Of a stretch of DNA of 64,000 bases, positions 1 through 9,335 are shown in pieces. The notes beneath the pieces were generated by a model, which ran no database searches, was not told where the DNA came from, and worked only from the letters and a program-made list of their open reading frames with translations. Source of the DNA: DATIXJ01 sp963714795 (GTDB lineage: Bacteria > Bacteroidota > Ignavibacteria > UBA10030 > SZUA-254). The DNA lies in the NCBI GenBank assembly GCA_963714795.1, contig CAVQPS010000007.1, forward strand, positions 159,741-223,740, written 5' to 3'. The translations under genes and the position numbers were made by a program. Every line of letters starts with the position of its first letter. Position 1 is the stretch's first letter.

Positions 1-811
1 CTGCCGTAAGATGATCGCCTTTTGAAACGATGGCGCTGCCGGAACTATCGGGATAATCCTGCATCACCATCATGTTATCCATACCGGAACCTTTTGAGAT
101 CTGCATCATCGTCATTTGCGGAAGGGTAATCTTCCGGACTTTACTCATTGCGTCGGTAATGGAAAAAGTTTTCTTTACTTCTTCCCGGATCTGGTCGGTT
201 GTTTTTGTTGCGGTGAACCAGACGGGAATTCTCATTCCCGGGATCACGTCCTGCTTCACGCGGAATGCCGGCAGATTGAAGCTATGAATGACATCTTTCG
301 TCGATAAATAAATGATCACCGGTTTATTGACCGGGATATTCAACTGATTGATCGTTGTGATATCGTCCTTGCCGTCAGGATCGTTGTGATCAAGCCCTAA
401 CGGATTTTCACCGTCGATAAGATTGATGGATGCCTTACCGAATTTTCCGTCCTTGCCCGGATAATGAATATTCCATGCAAATTGTTCAGCGACAACTTGA
501 ATAACGACGGCATTTTTTTCTTCCGGAAATGAATCCACGCGTTTCGACCATAATGGAACTGAAAAAGCGATGAGCAATATGGCTTCGATCAGCATAACGC
601 CTACTTCAAGATAACTTGAAAAATGACTTTTGACGCCGGTGTAACTTGCCTTCGGATTTTTCGATTTCCGGAATCGAACAAGTGTGAAAATATAGAATGT
701 TCCCCATCCTACAAAAAGTAACAACATGAGCCAATGTACCAGTCCGATCAGATGATCGATTGCCGGACCGTGGGCCGAGCCGTCAGGGGGGAGCCCTAAA
801 AACTGTTCCAT
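1..811 (-). CDS. coxB: Cytochrome c oxidase subunit II (partial, 3' end outside window)
   Basis: Subunit II takes electrons from cytochrome c (or an equivalent donor) through the CuA centre and passes them to subunit I. About 270 residues are visible. There are two membrane helices (about residues 22-45 and 66-86), then the aromatic patch QFAWNIHYPG, then DVIHSF, whose His176 is the first CuA ligand. The C-x3-C-x3-H-x2-M loop must lie beyond the window edge. After the conserved WFTATKT strand at about 198-204 there is an extra polar segment of at least 65 residues that many subunit II proteins lack. The start is the ATG at 811; it overlaps the end of the upstream small gene by 16 bases. It is the last visible gene of the cox operon. 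Confidence 0.93.
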   Translation of the reverse strand, partial: MEQFLGLPPDGSAHGPAIDHLIGLVHWLMLLLFVGWGTFYIFTLVRFRKSKNPKASYTGVKSHFSSYLEVGVMLIEAILLIAFSVPLWSKRVDSFPEEKNAVVIQVVAEQFAWNIHYPGKDGKFGKASINLIDGENPLGLDHNDPDGKDDITTINQLNIPVNKPVIIYLSTKDVIHSFNLPAFRVKQDVIPGMRIPVWFTATKTTDQIREEVKKTFSITDAMSKVRKITLPQMTMMQISKGSGMDNMMVMQDYPDSSGSAIVSKGDHLTA

Positions 812-1101
812 TCCACTACTCCTTTTTCATTTTTCAATTTTAGAGTGCCTTCGTGTGAAACATATGCGGAATCAGAAAGCTCCTGTTGCAGTCGCTTGTA
901 CCGCCGCCGCATGAAAATAAAAATTCCGATAAACCCCGCCAGCACAGAACCGATAATGCCGAGCATGGTGAGGATCGCCATGTTCATTCCTGCCGTCATC
1001 GGCGAATCCTTTGCACCCATACAAACCGGGCATGCCGAAGAATTGACGGACGTGATAATTGTTGCAAGTATGAAACAGAAAGCAATAAGAAGTTTTTTCA
1101 T
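796..1101 (-). CDS. Small exported membrane protein with CPVC motif, in cox operon
   Basis: This 101-residue protein has a signal peptide of about 22 residues, then a short exported segment with CPVC, one strong membrane helix (about residues 43-65) followed by RRRYKR, and a polar tail. I do not recognise a named family. Two cysteines spaced C-x2-C on the outer face, inside a cox operon, could bind copper or haem-copper assembly intermediates, but this is inference. The ATG at 1101 is chosen because it overlaps the upstream stop by four bases (ATGA). A longer reading frame upstream runs antiparallel to nothing useful and lacks export features. Confidence 0.7.
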   Translation of the reverse strand: MKKLLIAFCFILATIITSVNSSACPVCMGAKDSPMTAGMNMAILTMLGIIGSVLAGFIGIFIFMRRRYKRLQQELSDSAYVSHEGTLKLKNEKGVVEWNSF

Positions 1102-1304
1102 AAAAAACTCACATGCTTGAGTTTCTTTAAGAATAGAATTCCATAGACGATGAGTCCGATCCCGACAAGCGTCGAAACGATTCCTGTACTCAACATGGCA
1201 ATGCCGGGCACCGCTGCATACGATTGAAATGCCCACACACTGAAACCGAATGCGAGAAAGACCGCGCATCCGATAAAAAATATATGAAATGATTTAAGGG
1301 ACAT
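1098..1304 (-). CDS. Small two-helix membrane protein, in cox operon
   Basis: A 68-residue hydrophobic protein with two predicted membrane helices (about residues 7-27 and 34-54) and a basic C-terminus. No catalytic motif is visible and I do not recognise the family. It overlaps the subunit IV-like gene by 11 bases and the CPVC gene by four, so it is translated as part of the cox operon. It may be an accessory or assembly subunit of the oxidase; that rests only on position. An earlier start at 1334 would lie deep inside the upstream gene and is less likely. Confidence 0.6.
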   Translation of the reverse strand: MSLKSFHIFFIGCAVFLAFGFSVWAFQSYAAVPGIAMLSTGIVSTLVGIGLIVYGILFLKKLKHVSFL

Positions 1305-1614
1305 TTTTATAAATAATAGGATCTGAATGAGCAAAAATCGGTAAGCACATCAGTACGATGAAAAATAGCGCCGTTAACATGAGTGTCGCGTATATTGCCT
1401 TTTTTTCCGAGATCAGGTGCATAAAATAGCTTGCGACCAACGACCCTTTGACAGCCGCAATCGATAACGCGACAATGATTGCCGCTGTCATGTTCAAATG
1501 GAGATATGAAACGGCAACCGTAATAAGCGTTAACGCGAGAAGCGTGATGAACACCGTAATATATGTTCTGACGTGCTTCTTGATATCAACATCGTGTGCT
1601 TGAGAAGAACTCAT
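1294..1614 (-). CDS. Cytochrome c oxidase subunit IV-type protein (prokaryotic COX4)
   Basis: A 106-residue membrane protein with three hydrophobic helices and the features of the prokaryotic subunit IV family: a short charged N-terminus, a first helix near residues 17-38, a small-residue second helix ending AVKGSLVASYFMHL, and a third helix near 74-95. The conserved K-x2-x2-SYFMHL segment is typical. It is a small structural subunit with no cofactor. It lies 12 bases after the subunit III gene in the usual order I-III-IV of this operon type. Confidence 0.85.
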   Translation of the reverse strand: MSSSQAHDVDIKKHVRTYITVFITLLALTLITVAVSYLHLNMTAAIIVALSIAAVKGSLVASYFMHLISEKKAIYATLMLTALFFIVLMCLPIFAHSDPIIYKNVP

Positions 1615-1626
1615 GTCGACTCCTTT

Positions 1627-2211
1627 TCAAAGTAGATAGAGAACAGGGAATAAGAAAATCCAAACCAGGTCGACGAAGTGCCAGTAAAGTCCGGCAACTT
1701 CGATCCTGTTGGTAAAACGCTCCGGTTCGGTTTTCCACATTTTACTGCCGGGCCCCCAGAAATACGTATTCACGATCATTCCGCCGATGACATGCAAACC
1801 GTGAAGTCCGGTTAGCGTAAAATAAATTGCAAAAAACGTATTCTTGCTCGGGATTTCGCCGGCCATAAAATGGTGAGTGTATTCGAATCCCTTGATAATG
1901 AGAAATACAACGCCCAGGAGAATCGTTGCTCCCATGTACGCGCGGTATTTCTTGAAATTTTTCATAACCAGAGAAGCCCATGCCATCACCATCGTAATAC
2001 TCGACGAGATAAGGACGGCGGTATTTAATGTTGCAAGAGGAATGTCAAGTTCGCCCCGGGGCCATTCCGGCGCACCGACACGGAGCAAAATATACGTTGT
2101 GAACAAGGCGCCGAACAGCATAACTTCGGAGGCGAGAAAAAGCCATATACCCATCTTCGCATTGAAGAGACCGGTCTCCGGGCGCGGTGAAATAGTGTAA
2201 GGAATTTCCAT
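1627..2211 (-). CDS. coxC: Cytochrome c oxidase subunit III
   Basis: A 194-residue protein of the short, five-helix subunit III form. It opens with PETGLFNAKMGIWLFLASEVMLFG, which carries the conserved helix-III glutamate (SEVMLFG), and later has the histidine-rich GLHGLHVIGGM segment and the C-terminal YWHFVDLVWIFLFPVLYL that defines the family. It stabilises subunit I and supports proton uptake in the D-pathway. The gene lies four bases after coxA and 12 before the subunit IV gene, so it is co-transcribed. Confidence 0.95.
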   Translation of the reverse strand: MEIPYTISPRPETGLFNAKMGIWLFLASEVMLFGALFTTYILLRVGAPEWPRGELDIPLATLNTAVLISSSITMVMAWASLVMKNFKKYRAYMGATILLGVVFLIIKGFEYTHHFMAGEIPSKNTFFAIYFTLTGLHGLHVIGGMIVNTYFWGPGSKMWKTEPERFTNRIEVAGLYWHFVDLVWIFLFPVLYLL

Positions 2212-2215
2212 TGTG

Positions 2216-3997
2216 TTATACCTTTACGATTTCATTTTGTGGTGTAAAATCTTTCGGCTGACCGGGAACGCTGTATTCGTACGGTCCCCGATAAACCTGC
2301 GGTATCGTTACAAAATTTCCGTGAGGTACCGGCGGTGTCGGAGCGGCAGCCCATTCCAATGTCGTCGCTTCCCAATGATTTGATGAAGCTTTCTTGCCTG
2401 TCCGTAAGCTCAGGAAGAAGTTAATGATGAAGACAATTTGAAAGAGAGCCATAATCCATGCAGCGGAGGACATGATCACATTCAGATGAAGCACGCCCTG
2501 TGCATGAGCATATTGCTGACCGCCATCATACAACCGGCGTGATACTCCTGCAAGTCCCTGAATCAACATCGGGAAGAAAATCAAATTCATACACACAAAC
2601 GATCCCCAAAAATGAACCTTGCCCATTGTTTCGTTGAGAGCCCTTCCGGTGATTTTCGGATACCAATAATAAATGCCTGCAAACAATCCGAAAATTGTTC
2701 CGGGGGCTACGACATAATGAAAATGTCCGATGACGTAATACGTATCATGAAGAGGAATGTCGGAAGCGGCGAGACCGAGCGGCAAACCGGTCAGTCCTCC
2801 GATGCCGAACATCGGCAAAAAAGCGAGTGCAAACAGCATAGGCGTTGTGAAACGTATCGATGCACCATACAACGAAATAAAAAGTGCAGAGAGAATAATA
2901 ACCGACGGGATCGAAATGATCATCGTCGTTGTCTGGAAGAATGTGCTGATAGCCGTTCCCATTCCCGTTAAGAACATGTGGTGCGCCCACACGATAAACG
3001 ACATGAACCCGAGAAATATTGCGGCATACACAAGCGATTTATAGCCCCAAATCGGTTTCCGTGTGTTGTTGCTGATAACTTCCGCAACAATACCGAGAGC
3101 GGGAAGAATCAGGACATATACTTCCGGGTGAGCAAGGAACCAAAAAAGATGCTGCCATAAAAGCGGGCTTCCGCCGCCCGTATTTGCCAATTGCTGTCCG
3201 CTGACGACCAGACCGGAAGGAAGAAAGAAACTTGTTCCGGCAACCCGATCCATCAATTGTAACACTCCGGCCGCTTCAAGCGGGGGAAATGCAAGCAGCA
3301 ACAGAAAAGACGTAACGAATTGTGCCCACACAAAAAATGGGAGTCGCATGAACGACAGCCCTTTGGTCCGTAACTGCACGATCGTTACGATAAAATTGAC
3401 TGATCCAAGCAATGATGATGTAATCAGGAATACCATGCCGATGAGCCAGACTGTTTGACCGGTGGTGGCAATATCGGATAACGGGGGATAGGAAGTCCAT
3501 CCGGAATTTGCCGCACCGCCGGGAACAAAAAAACTGGCAAGCATGACAACACCGCCGGTGAAGTATACCCAGTAACTCATCATGTTCAGTTTCGGGAAAG
3601 CCATGTCGGGCGCGCCGATCTGCAACGGCATAATATAATTGCCGAATGCTCCGACAGCCAGAGGTACGACGCCGAGGAATACCATGATGGTTCCGTGCAT
3701 TGCACCCAACTGGTTGTAAAATTCCGGCAGCATGACGCCGTCCGGTGCGCGGTCATCACCCAGCATTTTTCCGATGAACGGTATCGCTTCACCCGGATAG
3801 GCAAGCTGCCACCGCATAATCATCATCAGCGTAAAACCGAAAAAGAGAAAAATTAAACTCGTGAGACCGTACTGAATGCCAATGACTTTATGATCGGTCG
3901 AGAAAATATATTTTCTCCAGAACGATTGTTCTGCGTGATGGTGGAGAGTTGGGTTCAGCGGAGCGTTAACCGCGTGAACGGAACTATGTGTACTCAT
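2216..3997 (-). CDS. coxA: Cytochrome c oxidase subunit I
   Basis: This 593-residue haem-copper oxidase subunit reduces oxygen to water and pumps protons. The metal ligands are all present: His101 (haem a), His290 with Tyr294 in HPEVY (CuB and the cross-linked tyrosine), His339-His340 (CuB), and His425/His427 in GHFHY (haem a3 and haem a). The D-pathway residues Asp131 (GAPDMAFP) and Glu292 are present. The K-pathway segment, which in classical A1 enzymes reads VPTGIKV, is IPSVIIL at 363-369, so the K-pathway lysine is replaced by isoleucine (368). This variant helix occurs in a subgroup of A-type oxidases. It is the first oxidase gene after the cupredoxin gene. Confidence 0.96.
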   Translation of the reverse strand: MSTHSSVHAVNAPLNPTLHHHAEQSFWRKYIFSTDHKVIGIQYGLTSLIFLFFGFTLMMIMRWQLAYPGEAIPFIGKMLGDDRAPDGVMLPEFYNQLGAMHGTIMVFLGVVPLAVGAFGNYIMPLQIGAPDMAFPKLNMMSYWVYFTGGVVMLASFFVPGGAANSGWTSYPPLSDIATTGQTVWLIGMVFLITSSLLGSVNFIVTIVQLRTKGLSFMRLPFFVWAQFVTSFLLLLAFPPLEAAGVLQLMDRVAGTSFFLPSGLVVSGQQLANTGGGSPLLWQHLFWFLAHPEVYVLILPALGIVAEVISNNTRKPIWGYKSLVYAAIFLGFMSFIVWAHHMFLTGMGTAISTFFQTTTMIISIPSVIILSALFISLYGASIRFTTPMLFALAFLPMFGIGGLTGLPLGLAASDIPLHDTYYVIGHFHYVVAPGTIFGLFAGIYYWYPKITGRALNETMGKVHFWGSFVCMNLIFFPMLIQGLAGVSRRLYDGGQQYAHAQGVLHLNVIMSSAAWIMALFQIVFIINFFLSLRTGKKASSNHWEATTLEWAAAPTPPVPHGNFVTIPQVYRGPYEYSVPGQPKDFTPQNEIVKV

Positions 3998-4066
3998 AGA
4001 ATGAATTCCTGTTCAACATGAGAAAATCGAACGGTGGAAAAGCGATACGAACGTTGATTGTTTCGG

Positions 4067-4774
4067 TTATTGACCGACAGTAAAGTCCACAGTTTTTGTA
4101 TCGGACGCGCCGACGGTAACTTTCATCGATTGCGCGCCGTACTTTTCATGCCACGCTTCGATTTCGTAATCTCCGGCCGGTAAACCTTTGATCGTAAACG
4201 ATCCTTTTTCATCCGATACTGCATAGAACGGATTGTCGAGTACTCCGACGTATGCCGCCATCCAGTTATGCACGTCGCATTTGAGTTTTACCATGACTTC
4301 CGACTTATCAAATGTCTTCGTCATTTTCATCCCTTGTTTCGGCTGGGCGAGATTGAATTCTTTACTGTTCTTGGGAAGTGCGTGGATATTGTGAAGCGTC
4401 GGATCATCGTTGACGATTTCGAGCGGCTGGTTCACCATCATGCCGAATATATGAGGATGATACATACATCCTTCCTGCGTGATGGTAATTTTCTGCGTCG
4501 GGGTCGGGAATTTTTTTCCTTCCAGCCCTTTCTTGACGTAGATGAAAACATCTTTGAGTGTGTTGTTGGGATTGACTGTAACGATCTGCGAGGGAACATC
4601 TTTACCTTTGTGCATGCTGACGCATTTGGCATCGGCATTCATCTTGATCATGGTTGGGGTGGGTTTTGCTCCCTTGAAATTAATTGTTCCGGTGATGTTG
4701 CCGGCAAAAGCGGTTAAAGAGATAGCCAGGGAAAGAGAAAGAACAAGTGCGATTGCTCGCGAAATTGATACCAT
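4067..4774 (-). CDS. Exported cupredoxin-like protein with carboxypeptidase-regulatory-type C-terminal domain
   Basis: A 235-residue secreted protein with a clear signal peptide (cleavage near residue 24, TAFAG). The central domain has a type 1 copper-like ligand set: His128/His131 in THNIHALP-like context, then CDVHNWM giving Cys166, His169 and Met172. Residues about 180-235 form a small beta-sandwich like carboxypeptidase regulatory domains (GSFTIKGLPAGDYEIEAWHE). It may be an electron carrier or copper carrier for the oxidase, since it sits 69 bases upstream of coxA on the same strand. Start at 4774 is backed by AGGAG seven bases upstream. It is the likely first gene of the operon; the 290-base gap to the right is the natural promoter region. 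Confidence 0.78.
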   Translation of the reverse strand: MVSISRAIALVLSLSLAISLTAFAGNITGTINFKGAKPTPTMIKMNADAKCVSMHKGKDVPSQIVTVNPNNTLKDVFIYVKKGLEGKKFPTPTQKITITQEGCMYHPHIFGMMVNQPLEIVNDDPTLHNIHALPKNSKEFNLAQPKQGMKMTKTFDKSEVMVKLKCDVHNWMAAYVGVLDNPFYAVSDEKGSFTIKGLPAGDYEIEAWHEKYGAQSMKVTVGASDTKTVDFTVGQ

Positions 4775-5064
4775 AAGAACACTCCTAACTGATTGTTAGA
4801 TAATGATTTCTCTCCACGCATGATATTGAAACTGTTGAAATTTTCATCATGTTGTGGAAGAAGAATTGTTTTTAGAAACGATTCAGATGCTCATTATACA
4901 TAAATTATTTTTTTAAATCAACATTTTTCGGATGAAAAAATAAAGAGAAAAAAATAAACCGCTGCGACTCAAACACGATTTGTCACGAGAGTTTTTGAAA
5001 TTTAAAAATTCGGAAATGAATACATCGGTTTAAAAAAATGATTGAGAAATACAAAAGAACCGTT

Positions 5065-8000
5065 CTACACTTTTTCGTTTGCGGTTTGTTGTTCAACGAC
5101 TGCATTGTCAAATTTTGAACCTCCATTATTTGGCTGATGCTCGTCGGTTTTTGAAGCAGGGGTATATCGAGCGAGAAGCGTGTAGACCGTTGGAACGATG
5201 ACCAATGTCAGGAATGTAGAAAAGAATAATCCGCCGACTACGGCAAGACCTAACGGACGCCGAGACTCAGCGCCCGCTCCGAGTCCAATCGCAATCGGGA
5301 GAACACCGAAGATTGTGGCGAACGAGGTCATCAGGATCGGTCTGAGACGAATGGTAGCAGATTGAATAATTGACTCGATGACGGAATTGCCCTGCGAACG
5401 TAATTGGTTTGCAAATTCTACGATCAAGATAGCGTTCTTCGTCACAAGACCGATGAGCATGATCAGACCGATCTGGGAGTAAATATTCAAACTTTGCCGG
5501 AAAATAAACAAGGTTAGCAATGCGCCGAATACCGCCAACGGTACCGAGAGTAAAATGGTAAAAGGATGCACGAAACTTTCAAACTGTGCCGAGAGCACCA
5601 GGTAAATGAAAATGACCGCAAGGAGGAACATGAAGTACAAACCGGAGCTTGAGGTTTTGTATTCCAACGATTGTCCGCCGAATTCGCGTTTTATTCCTGC
5701 GGGCAGTTTTTCTTTGGCAATCTGGTCGAGGTCGTCCAAAGCCTGTCCGATGCTGACGCCGGGGATAAGATTTCCCGTGATCGTTGCCGAGCGCACGCGG
5801 TTATAATGATTGAGTTCTTTCGGCGCGACCGTTTCACTCACTTTGACGACATTCCCCAGTTGTACCAATCCTCCGGTTCCGCGGATATAAATGTCGGGAA
5901 TGACGTCGGGAGTTGAGCGGGAACGTGCTTTCATTTGTAGAATGACATCGTACTGTTTTGTGCCCCGTTTGAAATTGGTAACCGCTCGTCCACCTAACAA
6001 AGTTTCGACAGTCGAACCGATATCATTGACGGAAACGCCGAGATTCGAAGCACGTTCGCGATCGATGGAGATATCGAGCTGCGGTTTGTTCAAGTGAAGG
6101 TCGGTATTCATGTTGAGGATATATCCCAACTTTGAAGCTTCTCCCATCATTGTGCCGACTGCCTTATTCAAGTCATCGTAGGTTTCTCCTTCAAGAACAT
6201 ATTGAATCGGACTTGAACTGATGTCGCCGCCCAGACTCGGCGGATTGATGACAAAAGCCAGCACACCGGGGATCGAAATAAGTTGCGGGAATAATTCCTG
6301 AACGATTTGCTGTTGTGATTTGCTTCGTTCATCCCGCGGTTTTAACGCTAAGAACATAAATCCATCCGTTACTGCACCGGGCCCACCAAATCCCAATCCG
6401 GTTGCTGAAAATAGTGCACGCCGCTCGGGAAGCGCGAGCAATCTGCCTTCAATCTGCTTCATGTATCTGTCGGTGTAATCGAGTGTAGATCCTTCGGGGG
6501 CAATCACGACGCCGAAGCCGAACCCGCGGTCTTCAATCGGAACAAGTTCACTGGGAAGCAATTTAAAGATTATGACGCTGAGTATAACGGCTGCAATCGC
6601 GCAAGCAATCATAAGGCGTGGACGGTGCAAAGCGCTTCGTAAAACGCGATCATAGAACCGGTTCAACCATTCAAAAAATTTGTCGAATGAACGTGATGCC
6701 CAACTGCTGCTTCCACCGTGCAACGGTTTCAAAATTTTCGAAGAGAGCATTGGCGTCAACGTCAACGCGACAAAGCCGGAGATCAACACGGCAACAGCAA
6801 CCGTCATTCCGAATTCGTTGAAGAGTCTGCCCACGGATCCGGTCAAAAATGCCAGAGGAATAAAAACTGCAACAAGTGCGATCGTCGTAGCGACGACGGC
6901 AAACCCGATTTCGTTACTTCCATCGAAAGCAGCCTGCAGACGGCTTTTTCCCATCTCCATATGGCGATAGACGTTTTCGAGGACGACAATTGCATCATCG
7001 ACGACCAAGCCGATGGCGAGCACCAGTGCGAGGAGCGTAAGTACATTGATCGTGAAGCCGGCAAAATATGCTACCGCAAGTGCACCGATGATTGAAACCG
7101 GAATGGCAAGCGTGGGAATCGCAGTGGCGCGAAAACTTTTGAGAAACGAGAGCACTACCAGCACGACCAGGCACATCGCTATGATGAGCGTTTGCTGAAC
7201 TTCATCAATCGAATCACTGATAAATGTTGAAGAATCATAGGCGATGTCGAGCTTCATTCCTTCCGGAAGCTGCTTGATTAAATCAGGCAATGCTGCCCGA
7301 ACGGCCGCAGCAACGTCGACGGTACTTGCTTTCGATTGTTTCACAATGCCCAGACCTACTCCCGGCTCGCCGTTATAACGTACAGCAGTTCGTTCATCTG
7401 CTGCACCGACGGTAACATCGGCAATATCGCTTAATCGTACCACATCATTTGCTTTTTGCGAGATGATGATGGCTCCGAATTCTTCCGGTTTGGAAAGCTC
7501 GCCGCGGGTTCGCACGGCAAATTCTCTGCCTTGTCCTTCAACGCGCCCGCCTGGAATTTCGACATTTTCCTGCCGGATTGCATTTTCAACGTCCTGTGTC
7601 GTCAATTCGTGTGCTGCCATGCGCAGCGGATCAAGCCATACGCGCATTGCGTAACGTCGTTCACCGCCGAAAATAACCGAACCGACTCCGGGCAATCGTT
7701 GAATTTTTTCTTTCAGGATCCGGTCGGCAATATCGGTCAGCTCCAAACCGGTGTAATGTTGACTTGAAAGAGCAAGCCAGACGATCGCTTGTGCGTTGGC
7801 ATCGACCTTTGAAATGATCGGATCATCGATTTCGCGGGGGAGACTGCTTCGTACCCGGGATACGCGATCGCGCACATCGTTGGCAGCTTCATCAACATTA
7901 CGGTTTAACTCGAATTCAATCGTGATCACGGAACCCTCTTCACGGCTCGACGAGGACATCGTTTTCACTCCCTGTAATGTCGCGAATTGTTCTTCGAGTA

Positions 8001-8196
8001 TGTTCGTGATTTCCGTTTCGACAACATTCGGACTTGCACCGCGGTATGTCGTGACGACTGAAATGATCGGCGGATCGATGTCCGGGTATTCGCGGACAGG
8101 CAAACGTAAGAACGCGATAATCCCGAATAATAAAATCGTCAGGCTCATGACGCCCGCGAACACCGGGCGCCGGATGGAAATATTACTGAGTTTCAT
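5065..8196 (-). CDS. RND-type efflux permease, HAE1 (AcrB/MexB) family
   Basis: A 1043-residue inner-membrane pump that exports drugs or other amphiphiles using the proton gradient. It opens with the family signature KLSNISIRRPVFAGVMS. The proton-relay residues are present: Asp400-Asp401 in helix 4 (GLVVDDAIVV) and Lys920 in helix 10 (GLVTKNAILIVEFA). Two large periplasmic loops and the duplicated 12-helix layout are seen, and the length is normal. It overlaps the adaptor gene by four bases (ATGA) and is the last gene of the efflux operon. The 22-base stretch after the stop shows no clear terminator. Confidence 0.95.
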   Translation of the reverse strand: MKLSNISIRRPVFAGVMSLTILLFGIIAFLRLPVREYPDIDPPIISVVTTYRGASPNVVETEITNILEEQFATLQGVKTMSSSSREEGSVITIEFELNRNVDEAANDVRDRVSRVRSSLPREIDDPIISKVDANAQAIVWLALSSQHYTGLELTDIADRILKEKIQRLPGVGSVIFGGERRYAMRVWLDPLRMAAHELTTQDVENAIRQENVEIPGGRVEGQGREFAVRTRGELSKPEEFGAIIISQKANDVVRLSDIADVTVGAADERTAVRYNGEPGVGLGIVKQSKASTVDVAAAVRAALPDLIKQLPEGMKLDIAYDSSTFISDSIDEVQQTLIIAMCLVVLVVLSFLKSFRATAIPTLAIPVSIIGALAVAYFAGFTINVLTLLALVLAIGLVVDDAIVVLENVYRHMEMGKSRLQAAFDGSNEIGFAVVATTIALVAVFIPLAFLTGSVGRLFNEFGMTVAVAVLISGFVALTLTPMLSSKILKPLHGGSSSWASRSFDKFFEWLNRFYDRVLRSALHRPRLMIACAIAAVILSVIIFKLLPSELVPIEDRGFGFGVVIAPEGSTLDYTDRYMKQIEGRLLALPERRALFSATGLGFGGPGAVTDGFMFLALKPRDERSKSQQQIVQELFPQLISIPGVLAFVINPPSLGGDISSSPIQYVLEGETYDDLNKAVGTMMGEASKLGYILNMNTDLHLNKPQLDISIDRERASNLGVSVNDIGSTVETLLGGRAVTNFKRGTKQYDVILQMKARSRSTPDVIPDIYIRGTGGLVQLGNVVKVSETVAPKELNHYNRVRSATITGNLIPGVSIGQALDDLDQIAKEKLPAGIKREFGGQSLEYKTSSSGLYFMFLLAVIFIYLVLSAQFESFVHPFTILLSVPLAVFGALLTLFIFRQSLNIYSQIGLIMLIGLVTKNAILIVEFANQLRSQGNSVIESIIQSATIRLRPILMTSFATIFGVLPIAIGLGAGAESRRPLGLAVVGGLFFSTFLTLVIVPTVYTLLARYTPASKTDEHQPNNGGSKFDNAVVEQQTANEKV

Positions 8197-9275
8197 TGTG
8201 CTTCTGCCGCTTCGGTATTTTGTGAAGGTACCGGCATGACCCGCGCTCCTTCGAATAATTTTTGATGTCCTGCCCGAACAACGGTTGCTCCTGGTTGCAA
8301 TCCTTTTACCACCTCCACCACATCGGGCAACCGCGTCCCGAGCGTAATGGCAACGCGTGTTGCAGTACTGTCGGGTTTTACCACGAAGACGAATGATTGA
8401 TTCCCGTTGGCAAATACCGCTTCGCTGGGAATGGTAATTGCATCGGATCGTTCACTGAGGACGGCGGAGATATTTGCCGACATACCGGGGCGGAATTTTC
8501 TTCCGGCATTCGATACGCGGGCAACAATACGCGCACTTCGCGTTTCGGGATCCACCATCGGTTCAACGGCAATGATTTTTCCATTCGATTCGTATCCCGG
8601 AAATGCAGTCGTCGAAACAGTTACTTCCGCTCCCTGCTTTAATTGAGAAAGAAATCGTTCCGGAGCGGAAAAATTCACGCGAATTTCATCGATGTCTGCA
8701 AGTTCGGTAATCGGTTGTCCGGAGCGCAAGAAGGTTCCGACACTCACCTTTCGCGCGCCGATCATTCCGTCAAACGGTGCGATGATTTTTGTCTTTGCTA
8801 AACGAGCTTTTGCCAATGCAAGATTTGCATCGGCAACTTTCAATGCTGCAGCCGCATCATCGAGATCCTGAGGAGATCCAGCTTTTTGATCGACAATAGA
8901 TTTCACACGGTCATAATTTGTGTGACTTTGGATATGTAAAGCATCTGCACGCTCAAGTTCGGCCGCAAGCTGTGAGTCGTCGAGTTGCGCAATGAGTTCT
9001 CCCCGTTTGATGAAGCTTCCTTCCTGGAAGGGAAGACTCATGACTGCAGCGTCAATTTCTGAAACAACGGTTATCGCTTCGGCCGCTTCAATCGTTCCGA
9101 TGGCATCAAATTTGTCCGTAACTTTCTGTCGCTTCGCCTGGGCAACCTCGACCGGCATCGGGGGCATGGAAAATCCTCCGCCGGCTTTGTTTCCACCGCA
9201 TCCTGTCGAAAACACCGATGCAAAAATAATGGTGAATGAAAGAAGGAAGTCCCTCATCGTGGTATATCGGTTCAT
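8193..9275 (-). CDS. Efflux periplasmic adaptor (membrane fusion protein), lipoprotein
   Basis: A 360-residue adaptor that links the RND pump to the outer-membrane channel. The N-terminus has a signal sequence and a lipobox ending FSTGC, so it is probably anchored as a lipoprotein. The lipoyl-like halves (EAITVVSEIDA near 63 and TKIIAPFDGMIGARKVSVG near 160) flank a helical hairpin, followed by the beta-barrel and membrane-proximal domains. Start at 9275 has GAAAGG nine bases upstream; an internal ATG at 9257 is possible. It overlaps the pump gene by four bases. The upstream neighbour is an ABC-2 permease, which could share this adaptor. Confidence 0.93.
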   Translation of the reverse strand: MNRYTTMRDFLLSFTIIFASVFSTGCGGNKAGGGFSMPPMPVEVAQAKRQKVTDKFDAIGTIEAAEAITVVSEIDAAVMSLPFQEGSFIKRGELIAQLDDSQLAAELERADALHIQSHTNYDRVKSIVDQKAGSPQDLDDAAAALKVADANLALAKARLAKTKIIAPFDGMIGARKVSVGTFLRSGQPITELADIDEIRVNFSAPERFLSQLKQGAEVTVSTTAFPGYESNGKIIAVEPMVDPETRSARIVARVSNAGRKFRPGMSANISAVLSERSDAITIPSEAVFANGNQSFVFVVKPDSTATRVAITLGTRLPDVVEVVKGLQPGATVVRAGHQKLFEGARVMPVPSQNTEAAEAQ

Positions 9276-9335
9276 TGCGTAACACCTTTCGGTTTTCTCA
9301 TATTCAATTCTTTCATTTTTTTTCGATCGTATCGT

